From Hydrogenovibrio sp049975065 (GTDB lineage: Bacteria; Pseudomonadota; Gammaproteobacteria; Thiomicrospirales; Thiomicrospiraceae), in the NCBI GenBank assembly GCA_049975065.1, contig JBNGDN010000109.1: a DNA stretch of 5,504 nucleotides, one strand, 5' to 3'. This document shows, one piece after another, positions 1 through 5,392 of the stretch; position 1 is the first letter of the stretch, and every line of letters starts with the position of its first letter. The translations under genes and the position numbers were made by a program. The notes below the pieces were generated by a model. The model saw nothing but the letters and a program-made list of their open reading frames with translations, did not search any database and had not been told where the DNA came from.

Positions 1-1176
1 CGTCAAATCGCGCTGTTTTCCGCCACCATGCCGAAAGAAGTGCATCGCATTGCCAACACCTACTTAAAAAACCCGACCGAAGTCATTATCAAACAGACCA
101 GTTCGACCGCCTCCACCATCGACCAAAAGTACTGGTTGGTCAGCGGCATTCACAAGCTGGACGCCCTCACCCGCATTCTCGAAGCCGAAGAATTTGACGG
201 CATTATTATTTTCGTGCGCACCAAAACCGCCACGGTGGAGCTGGCGGAAAAACTGGAAGCCCGTGGCTATGCCGCCGCCGCCCTGAATGGCGACATCGCC
301 CAGAATCAGCGGGAACGCATTGTCGATCAGCTCAAATCCGGCAAGCTGGACATTCTGATCGCCACCGATGTGGTCGCGCGCGGTCTGGATGTGGAGCGCA
401 TCAGCCACGTCATCAACTACGACATTCCTTACGACAACGAATCCTACGTTCACCGCATCGGGCGAACGGGTCGTGCCGGTCGTAGCGGCACCGCGATTTT
501 GTTTGTCGCCCCGCGCGAACGTCGCCTGCTGCGTTCGATTGAAGCCTCCACCAAAAAGAAAATCACGCAAATGGAGCTGCCCACCGCTCAGGAAATCAAC
601 GACAGTCGCGTGGTGCGTTTTAAAGACAAAATCGTTGAGGCCGCCCAAGGCGATGATTTGGACTTCTACCAGAAAATGGTGGAAAGCATTGAAAACGACC
701 ACAATATTCCCGCCATTGAAATTGCCGCAGGCCTGGCGAAATTGCTGCAAGGCGATGTGCCCTTCTTCCTGAGTGAAAAACCGGTGAAAAAAGCCGAATT
801 TTCCGATCGTGGCGAGCGCCCGAACCGTCGCGAGAAAAGCCGCGACCGAGGCGCACCGCGTGGACGTCGCCAGTCGCCGCCCAACGAAGGCATGGAACGC
901 TTCCGCATTGAGGTCGGGCGTCAGCACGGCGTCAAACCGGGCAATATCATCGGCTGCATCGCCAATGAAGCCGGACTGGACGGCGAGTTTATCCAAAAAC
1001 TCAATATCGAAGACAGTTACAGCTTGGTGGATTTGCCCGCACAAATGCCAAAAGACACCTTTAACGAACTCAAAAAGGCCTGGGTCTGCGGCCAGCAACT
1101 CAATATTGCCCGCGTCAAAGATGTCGCCAACAGCGCCGTGCGCCGCCTAAAACCCCGCAAGAAATCTGGATCCTGA
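1..1176 (+). CDS. deaD: DEAD-box ATP-dependent RNA helicase DeaD/CsdA (5' end missing)
   Basis: This is the C-terminal 391 residues of a DEAD-box RNA helicase. The frame is open from base 1, so the ATG at 28 is internal. Motif III (SAT) lies at 19-27, before that ATG. The second RecA-like domain follows: motif IV (IIIFVRT) at visible residues 68-74, motif V (ATDVVARGLDV) at 121-131 and motif VI (HRIGRTGRAG) at 151-160. After it come a helical region, a short Arg-rich linker (about residues 264-290) and a DbpA/CsdA-type RNA-binding domain starting near residue 298 (MERFRIEVGR), then a basic tail. E. coli DeaD (629 residues) has this order, so roughly the first 180 residues, with the Walker A and DEAD motifs, lie outside the window. 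The family unwinds short RNA duplexes in the cytoplasm and assists ribosome assembly and mRNA decay, notably in the cold. The RNA-binding domain favours DeaD over RhlE, RhlB or SrmB; DbpA is less likely given the long linker and tail. Confidence 0.93.
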   Translation, partial: RQIALFSATMPKEVHRIANTYLKNPTEVIIKQTSSTASTIDQKYWLVSGIHKLDALTRILEAEEFDGIIIFVRTKTATVELAEKLEARGYAAAALNGDIAQNQRERIVDQLKSGKLDILIATDVVARGLDVERISHVINYDIPYDNESYVHRIGRTGRAGRSGTAILFVAPRERRLLRSIEASTKKKITQMELPTAQEINDSRVVRFKDKIVEAAQGDDLDFYQKMVESIENDHNIPAIEIAAGLAKLLQGDVPFFLSEKPVKKAEFSDRGERPNRREKSRDRGAPRGRRQSPPNEGMERFRIEVGRQHGVKPGNIIGCIANEAGLDGEFIQKLNIEDSYSLVDLPAQMPKDTFNELKKAWVCGQQLNIARVKDVANSAVRRLKPRKKSGS

Positions 1177-1201
1177 TCGCTACCGCCTCTTAACCGTTTA
1201 A

Positions 1202-1270
1202 CAGGCGGACAGCCTGTCGCCGGAAACGGCGGCTCATCTCGGCACGACACTCACCCTTTACACAGGGTGA
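1202..1270 (+). other. Cluster of three hairpins downstream of deaD
   Basis: Three stem-loops follow the deaD stop codon. The first pairs CAGGC (1202-1206) with GCCTG (1212-1216). The second pairs CGCCG (1218-1222) with CGGCG (1227-1231) around a GAAA loop, a stable GNRA tetraloop. The third pairs TCACCCT (1251-1257) with AGGGTGA (1264-1270) around a six-base loop. None is followed by a T-tract, so none is a standard intrinsic terminator. They may protect the 3' end of the deaD mRNA or sit near a Rho-dependent end. The pairings are seen in the sequence; the role is inferred. Confidence 0.5.
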
Positions 1271-1432
1271 CTCCATGCACATTCCACTATCTTCGGCATG
1301 GTTTATGCTTCCTTGTACATGCAGTCGGCTTCAGTGGCTGTTGTGCACAAAATCCGAGCACACAGCCCCCAATTCGACTTTATTTGGATCAAAACGGCCT
1401 GGGGCAACACCGCCAACCTCGCCACCTTCATC

Positions 1433-1497
1433 AAGACCTCTTTACAAGACCTCTTTACAAGACCTCTTTACAAGACCTCTTTATAAGACCTCTTTAT
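1433..1497. repeat. 13-bp tandem repeat, five copies
   Basis: Five head-to-tail copies of AAGACCTCTTTAY start at 1433, 1446, 1459, 1472 and 1485, followed by a partial AAG at 1498-1500. Copies 1-3 end in C and are identical; copies 4-5 end in T and are identical to each other. Each unit contains a small dyad, AAGA-CC-TCTT. The array ends about 115 bases before the MCP start codon. The 13-bp period is not a multiple of three, which argues against coding use, and it does not match a DNA helical turn. A tandem array this perfect can change copy number by replication slippage. Whether it binds a regulator is unknown. Confidence 0.95.
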
Positions 1498-1508
1498 AAG
1501 GGGGACAC

Positions 1509-1550
1509 AAAAGTTTAATGTTTATAAGGGATTATCCATAGTAAACTTTT
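1509..1550. promoter_or_regulatory. 9-bp inverted repeat upstream of the MCP gene
   Basis: AAAAGTTTA (1509-1517) is the exact reverse complement of TAAACTTTT (1542-1550), with a 24-base spacer. The distal arm ends where the candidate -35 hexamer begins, so a protein bound to both arms could affect transcription of the MCP gene. Alternatively the arms could form an AT-rich stem in a transcript starting upstream. A second direct repeat, TTTATAAGGG at 1493-1502 and 1521-1530, links the end of the tandem array to the spacer of this dyad. The symmetry is observed; an operator role is inferred. Confidence 0.45.
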
Positions 1551-1578
1551 TGATCAGTCAGTATATTTAACCCATAAA
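1550..1578 (+). promoter_or_regulatory. Weak sigma70-like promoter candidate for the MCP gene
   Basis: TTGATC at 1550-1555 and CATAAA at 1573-1578 are separated by 17 bases, the preferred spacing. Each matches its consensus hexamer at four of six positions. Transcription would start about 30 bases before the MCP start codon. I looked for flagellar sigma28 elements (TAAA with a GCCGATAA-like -10) and sigma54 elements (GG-N10-GC) and saw no good match. The match quality is modest, so this is tentative. Confidence 0.3.
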
Positions 1579-1603
1579 ACGCAGCCCGCTCAGGGAACAG
1601 ACC

Positions 1604-1609
1604 AAGGAA
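1604..1609 (+). promoter_or_regulatory. Ribosome binding site of the MCP gene
   Basis: AAGGAA lies six bases before the ATG at 1616. It supports that codon as the start, and the encoded N-terminus (MFKTIRAKLL, then a hydrophobic helix) is typical of chemoreceptors. Confidence 0.8.
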
Positions 1610-1615
1610 ATCATT

Positions 1616-4213
1616 ATGTTTAAAACCATTCGCGCCAAACTACTGGCCAGCTTTGCGCTGCTGACCGTGTTGGTCATTGGCATGTCCGTTTTCAGCATCA
1701 CTGAAATCAACACCTCCGCCGATGGCTTTAAAGATTACCGTGAAATGGCGTTGGACAACATGGCCGCCAGCGAGATTCAGGCTTTAATGGTTCGCACCCG
1801 TTTACGCACCCTGAGGTATATGAACGACCCTACGCCGGAGCGGGCGGCCGAGTTCGAGAAGTTCTACACCCTGACCTCGGACGTACTCCAGCGCAGCCGC
1901 AACAGTTTCCAAAACCCAGACCGGGTTGAATTGATCGAAAAGGTGGTGTCGGGCTCTCAACAGTACCATAACGGCTTTAAAGAGATTCAAGCCCTGTTCG
2001 CCACCCGTGACCAGTTGGTCAACAATATGAACGCCAATGGCCCCAAAATGGAACAATTGTTGACCCGCGTACAAACCAGTGCCTATAACGACGGTGACTA
2101 CGAAGCCGCCTTTACCGCCGCCCAAGGCCTGCGCACGCTATTACTGGCTCGAATCTATGCCATAAAATTCATTGAAGCCAATGAAAAAGCCGATATGGAT
2201 CGCACCCTGCAGGAGTTCCAAAACCTGGAGAACGCTATGCGGGCGTTACAGGATTCGATTGAAAATCCCACCCGCGTGGATCAGCTCAACCAAGTATTTG
2301 CCATTATCCAAACCTACTCAGACGATGTGAACGCACTCAATCAGACCATTAACACCCGCAACGATATCTATAACAACCAACTGGCGGTGATTGGGCCGCA
2401 AATTACCGTTTGGACGAACGAAATCCAAGCCTCGATTCGCGCCGAGCAGGATCAAATCGGCCCGATGGTGCAATCCCTGAACGAAAACATTGTCGCCGCC
2501 TTGATTGTGGTCTCGATTGTCGTCACCCTGCTGGCCGTGCTGATCGCCATCTTTATCCCGCGTCTGATTGCCAATGGTCTGAGCAGCATTCAGCAAAACC
2601 TGTCCAAGGTGCGTGACACTGGCGACTTCGCCATTCGTGCCGATGAAAAACGCGATGACGAGATCGGCGACATGGGTCGCTCGGTCAACCACCTGCTGTC
2701 GGATATGCAGGGCGCGATCAGCGAAGCCAATAAAGTGGTCAATGCCATGGCCAGAGGACAGTTCGGCCAGCGCGTGGAAATGAATCTCAACGGCGATCTG
2801 AACACCCTGAAAGAAGGCATTAACAACTCCGCCGATTCCATTGACGAAACCATGCGCGAACTCGTCAAGGTAATGGAATCCATGAACAACGGCGACTTCA
2901 ATATTTCCATGAACTTGGAAGTGGAAGGCGACTTCAAGCGCATGGTCAACAACGTCACCGCCACCATGAATGCCCTGAACGCCACCATCGGCGACATCAC
3001 CAATGTGATGGATGCCATGCAGCAGGGGCAATTTGAACACCGTGTGAAAGCGGAAGCCAGAGGCGACCTATTGCGCCTGAAAAACGGTATCAATCTGTCG
3101 ATGGAAGCCCTTGAAAGTGCGATTCAGGACGTCACCCGCGTGGTGGTGCTGCAATCGGAAGGCGACTTGACCCACACCATTACCGCCGACTATCACGGCG
3201 AACTGAAAACCCTGAAAGAAGCGGTCAACTGCACCGCCATTCGCCTAACCGAAGTGGTGTCCCAGGCCGTCAATGCCACCAATGTGGTCAGCACCGCTTC
3301 GGCCGAAGTGTCACAAGGTTCGATGGATCTCAGCCAGCGCGTTCAGGAACAGGCCGCGGCTCTGGAAGAAACCTCCTCCACCATGGAAGAGATGAATTCC
3401 GCCGTGCAGAACAATACCGAACACGCCAAGCAGGCGACCGAAGTGGCGCACGAAGTGCAGCGTAAATCCACCGAAGGTTCCACGGTCATGCAGCAGACCA
3501 TTGACGCCATGAACGCCATTCAGGAATCCAGTCATAAGATTTCCGAAATCGTCACCTTAATTGACGGCATTGCCTTCCAGACCAATCTGTTGGCCTTGAA
3601 CGCGGCGGTGGAAGCGGCGCGTGCCGGTGAACACGGTCGCGGGTTTGCGGTGGTGGCGGGCGAAGTCCGCGCCCTGGCGCAAAAGTCCGCCGATGCCGCC
3701 AAGGACATTACCGGCTTGATTAATGAAAGCGTCAGCCGCATCGACCAAGGCACCAAGCTGGCGTCCGAATCCGGTGAAGTGCTGTCCACCATCAATCAGT
3801 CGGTGGACGAAGTGGCGAAAATGATTGAACAAATCGCCCAGGCCTCGGTACAGCAAATGGAAGGCATTGAACAGGTGCATCGCGCCATCAGCCAGATTGA
3901 CGAAGTGACGCAGCAAAATGCCGCGCTGGTGGAAGAAACCTCTGCCGCCGCCGAGAGCATGAGTGAACAGGCCGACACTCTAGCGAAGGATATGTCCTTC
4001 TTTAAAGTGGAAAACAGCGCTCCAGCCTCATCGGTCAAAAAAGCCGCCAAGCCCGCCAGCAGAGCCGCGCTTCCAGCGCCGAAACAGGCGTCTAAGCCGG
4101 CAACGAAACCCGCCTCGAAACCGGCGGCCAAACCCGCCGAGTCCCACGCGGTGCGCAGCCCGAAAAACCCATCTCACAAACCGACAGAAGACGATGAGTG
4201 GGGCGAATTTTAA
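1616..4213 (+). CDS. Methyl-accepting chemotaxis protein with helical periplasmic sensor and five HAMP-like units
   Basis: This is an 865-residue inner-membrane chemoreceptor, much longer than E. coli Tsr (551). TM1 spans about residues 9-28 and TM2 about 291-315. Between them lies an all-helical periplasmic sensor of some 260 residues whose size and pattern fit the helical bimodular (HBM) class known from Pseudomonas McpS; the ligand cannot be read from sequence. The HAMP after TM2 (about 316-368, DEIGDMG motif) is followed by four more HAMP-like units to about 546. The signalling hairpin has a first methylation helix (EQ 578-579, EE 584-585, EE 591-592, in heptad spacing), a conserved tip (about 644-690, with FQTNLLALNAAVEAARAGE) and a second methylation helix (EE 773-774). 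It aligns without gaps to the tip of Tsr, suggesting the 36H class. A Lys/Pro/Ala-rich linker leads to EWGEF at the very end, an xWxxF CheR/CheB tether like NWETF. It should control CheA through CheW. It appears monocistronic. The function is secure; the HBM call is moderate. Confidence 0.95.
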   Translation: MFKTIRAKLLASFALLTVLVIGMSVFSITEINTSADGFKDYREMALDNMAASEIQALMVRTRLRTLRYMNDPTPERAAEFEKFYTLTSDVLQRSRNSFQNPDRVELIEKVVSGSQQYHNGFKEIQALFATRDQLVNNMNANGPKMEQLLTRVQTSAYNDGDYEAAFTAAQGLRTLLLARIYAIKFIEANEKADMDRTLQEFQNLENAMRALQDSIENPTRVDQLNQVFAIIQTYSDDVNALNQTINTRNDIYNNQLAVIGPQITVWTNEIQASIRAEQDQIGPMVQSLNENIVAALIVVSIVVTLLAVLIAIFIPRLIANGLSSIQQNLSKVRDTGDFAIRADEKRDDEIGDMGRSVNHLLSDMQGAISEANKVVNAMARGQFGQRVEMNLNGDLNTLKEGINNSADSIDETMRELVKVMESMNNGDFNISMNLEVEGDFKRMVNNVTATMNALNATIGDITNVMDAMQQGQFEHRVKAEARGDLLRLKNGINLSMEALESAIQDVTRVVVLQSEGDLTHTITADYHGELKTLKEAVNCTAIRLTEVVSQAVNATNVVSTASAEVSQGSMDLSQRVQEQAAALEETSSTMEEMNSAVQNNTEHAKQATEVAHEVQRKSTEGSTVMQQTIDAMNAIQESSHKISEIVTLIDGIAFQTNLLALNAAVEAARAGEHGRGFAVVAGEVRALAQKSADAAKDITGLINESVSRIDQGTKLASESGEVLSTINQSVDEVAKMIEQIAQASVQQMEGIEQVHRAISQIDEVTQQNAALVEETSAAAESMSEQADTLAKDMSFFKVENSAPASSVKKAAKPASRAALPAPKQASKPATKPASKPAAKPAESHAVRSPKNPSHKPTEDDEWGEF
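2561..3253 (+). repeat. Poly-HAMP chain: five units with a 45-residue (135-bp) period
   Basis: Within the MCP, a G-[DQ]-[FL] signature recurs at residues 336, 381, 426, 471 and 516, always exactly 45 apart. A second signature, G-[DE]-[LFM], recurs at residues 351, 393, 438, 483 and 528. The last four units share the pattern V-x(6)-G-[DQ]-[FL]-x(9)-G-[DE]-[LF]. The first is a canonical HAMP, three residues longer between the two signatures, with the usual DExG motif. Units 2 and 4 resemble each other more (GQF-x-x-RV, GDL, LK-x-GIN) than they resemble units 3 and 5, suggesting alternating unit types. Chains of HAMP domains relay conformational change as stacked parallel coiled coils. The unit limits are approximate. 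Confidence 0.85.
4016..4210 (+). other. Flexible Lys/Pro/Ala linker and CheR/CheB-binding tether of the MCP
   Basis: This part encodes MCP residues 801-865. Residues 801-858 are low in complexity, rich in Ala, Lys, Pro and Ser, with KPA repeated four times between residues 827 and 841. An acidic stretch then leads into the final EWGEF (861-865). In enteric receptors the equivalent xWxxF pentapeptide docks CheR and CheB, and the linker lets them reach methylation sites on neighbouring receptors. The resemblance is seen; the binding is inferred from the family. Confidence 0.75.
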
Positions 4214-4239
4214 CCGACGTCCGCGTTAACGACGCACAC

Positions 4240-4267
4240 AAAAAAGGCCGATTATCGGCCTTTTTTT
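4240..4267. terminator. Bidirectional intrinsic terminator between the MCP and sppA genes
   Basis: GGCCGA (4246-4251) pairs with TCGGCC (4255-4260) around a three-base loop. Six A (4240-4245) precede the stem and seven T (4261-4267) follow it, so both strands carry a GC-rich stem and a U-tract. It lies 26 bases after the MCP stop and 52 bases beyond the stop of the convergent peptidase gene, well placed to end both transcripts. Confidence 0.92.
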
Positions 4268-4319
4268 GTTGGTCACATCTGCAAGCGCAACGTCAAGCTG
4301 CGCCCGTTACTGAAAACCA

Positions 4320-5288
4320 CTACTGTAGATACAAGTAATAGGAGCCGGGGCGCAATTCCGTTAACGGCGACAGCAAATTACTTTGAATCAGATTCAGCGC
4401 CGGTGCCTGAGCGCCAGCCTGCATATTCGGGGAATAGACATTCGCATTCGCATTGGCCTCAAACCGATAGGTGACTAAATCGCACTGTGTCTTACCGGCC
4501 AGCGCACACGCCTGCTCGCTGGCATCCGACAAGTAACCGACCGAATCCACCAGGCCTGCCATGACGGCTTCCTCGCCTAAATACACCTTCGCCTGTTTAA
4601 TCTCGTTCATTTTGCTATCGGACAAGCCGCGCTGTTGTTGCACCAACGCATAGAAGCGCTGCGCCATCTCATCCACCAGCGTTTGCAGATAGACATCATC
4701 GGCTTGGGTGGTTTCACGGAAAGGCGAGCCGGTGTCTTTGTTTTCCCCGGTCTTATAGGTTTTCACTTCCACACCGATTTTTTCATTCAACCCGCTGACA
4801 TTCGGCAACAGCGTAATCACCCCCACCGAGCCGGTCAACGTGGTTGGGTGCACCTGAATGTGATCCGCCGCCAGCGCCAGATAATAAGCGCCGGAAGCCC
4901 CAACATCCATCATCTGCACATACACTTTTTTACCGCTGCGGGCTTTAAACGCCTTCAGTTCATGATAAAAAATATCGCTGGTGGTCACGCCGCCGCCGGG
5001 GGAATTCACTTTCAGCAACACCGCCTGAATGCTGTCGTCCCGCTCCGCTTCGCGCAACTGCATCATCACCTTATCCAGCAGGCCTGGTGATTGACTGAGC
5101 AGGCCTTTCGACCCTTCATTGGCAATCAAGCCTTCAATCGGAATCATCAACACCTTTCCATCGGCCGCTTTGGCTTTCGCCACCACCTGCTGCTTTAAAG
5201 GGTCATCGTAACTCGGCCCCAATTTAATGGTGGCACAACCGGATAACAGGCTTATACTCACAAGCAAAACACTGGCTTTTTTTAACAT
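4320..5288 (-). CDS. sppA: SppA-type signal peptide peptidase (family S49), short form, predicted lipoprotein
   Basis: This 322-residue protein belongs to serine peptidase family S49, which degrades cleaved signal peptides and other membrane-associated peptides. Visible family motifs are NSPGGGV (95-101), the nucleophile motif GASGAYYLA with Ser132, and the downstream KDTGSPFR with candidate general base Lys184. The Ser-Lys gap of 52 residues equals that of the Bacillus subtilis enzyme (Ser147, Lys199). It is the short single-domain form, about half of E. coli SppA (618). The N-terminus is a lipoprotein signal peptide: KK, a hydrophobic core, then the lipobox LSGC with Cys18. Ala follows the Cys, so outer-membrane sorting is expected under the enteric +2 rule. 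Most SppA proteins instead have a transmembrane anchor. Cys261 and Cys269 could form a disulfide. The start at 5288 is chosen over an in-frame ATG at 5327 because AGGAG lies seven bases before it and the signal peptide then begins correctly. The exact in vivo substrate is unknown. Confidence 0.9.
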   Translation of the reverse strand: MLKKASVLLVSISLLSGCATIKLGPSYDDPLKQQVVAKAKAADGKVLMIPIEGLIANEGSKGLLSQSPGLLDKVMMQLREAERDDSIQAVLLKVNSPGGGVTTSDIFYHELKAFKARSGKKVYVQMMDVGASGAYYLALAADHIQVHPTTLTGSVGVITLLPNVSGLNEKIGVEVKTYKTGENKDTGSPFRETTQADDVYLQTLVDEMAQRFYALVQQQRGLSDSKMNEIKQAKVYLGEEAVMAGLVDSVGYLSDASEQACALAGKTQCDLVTYRFEANANANVYSPNMQAGAQAPALNLIQSNLLSPLTELRPGSYYLYLQ

Positions 5289-5295
5289 GGGGATT

Positions 5296-5300
5296 CTCCT
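5296..5300 (-). promoter_or_regulatory. Ribosome binding site of sppA, deciding its start
   Basis: On the minus strand AGGAG lies seven bases upstream of the ATG at 5288-5286. The alternative in-frame ATG 39 bases upstream would add 13 residues containing charged and Arg-rich sequence before the lipoprotein signal, which would not make a sensible signal peptide. Confidence 0.85.
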
Positions 5301-5364
5301 ATAAACACATTTTGCCATCTCAAACATTGCGCATTTAGTTTAACGGTTTTGGTGAGCTGGATAC

Positions 5365-5392
5365 AAAAAAGCCCAGACATTTCAGCCCGGGC
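5365..5392 (-). terminator. Minus-strand intrinsic terminator upstream of sppA
   Basis: Read on the minus strand, GCCCGGGC (from 5392 to 5385) pairs with GTCTGGGC (5378 to 5371) using two G-U pairs around a six-base loop, and six T follow (5370-5365). It would end a transcript entering from the right edge, leaving sppA with its own promoter in the roughly 75 bases between here and the start codon. I found no strong promoter hexamers in that gap. Attenuation of a longer sppA transcript is the alternative. Confidence 0.75.

Larger units (their letters stand above)
1177..1615. other. Intergenic region between deaD and the MCP gene
   Basis: This 439-base stretch has no convincing gene. In order it holds three hairpins after the deaD stop (1202-1270), about 160 bases with no recognisable feature (1271-1432), a 13-bp tandem repeat array (1433-1497), an inverted repeat (1509-1550), a weak promoter candidate (1550-1578) and the MCP ribosome binding site. 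Small plus-strand reading frames of 62-83 codons run through 1267-1518 in all three frames. They stay open across the array because its 13-bp unit contains no stop when read in any phase. They have poor starts and no recognisable domain. The base composition shifts from GC-rich to AT-rich at about 1480, as expected on entering a promoter region. Confidence 0.7.

Noticed and set aside
64..1098. A 344-codon open frame on the minus strand opposite deaD
   Set aside because: The plus strand encodes clear helicase motifs throughout. The antisense frame is open because the sense codons used rarely give stops on the other strand; its product is a low-complexity Gly/Phe/Val-rich string with no recognisable domain.
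1433..1497. CRISPR array
   Set aside because: The units are 13 bp and directly abutting, with no spacers between them.
1433..1500. Promoter made from the TTTACA and TATAAG hexamers within the tandem array
   Set aside because: Both hexamers match consensus at five of six positions, but the 13-bp period puts them 9 or 22 bases apart, never near the 16-18 needed for sigma70.
1267..1518. Overlapping plus-strand open frames of 62-83 codons in the intergenic region
   Set aside because: They lack good ribosome binding sites, match no known domain, and owe their length and repeated C-termini to the 13-bp tandem array, which lacks stops in every phase.
2318..3040. A 240-codon minus-strand open frame opposite the MCP, and other antisense frames in the MCP
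   Set aside because: They are shadows of a strongly supported chemoreceptor gene. Their His/Val/Gly-rich products have no recognisable domains.
4635..5090. A 151-codon plus-strand frame opposite sppA
   Set aside because: It runs antisense to a gene with intact catalytic motifs and has an atypical His/Gln-rich product.
5288..5327. Longer sppA start at the ATG at 5327
   Set aside because: It would place 13 residues including two adjacent Arg before the lipoprotein signal, while the start at 5288 has AGGAG at ideal spacing.
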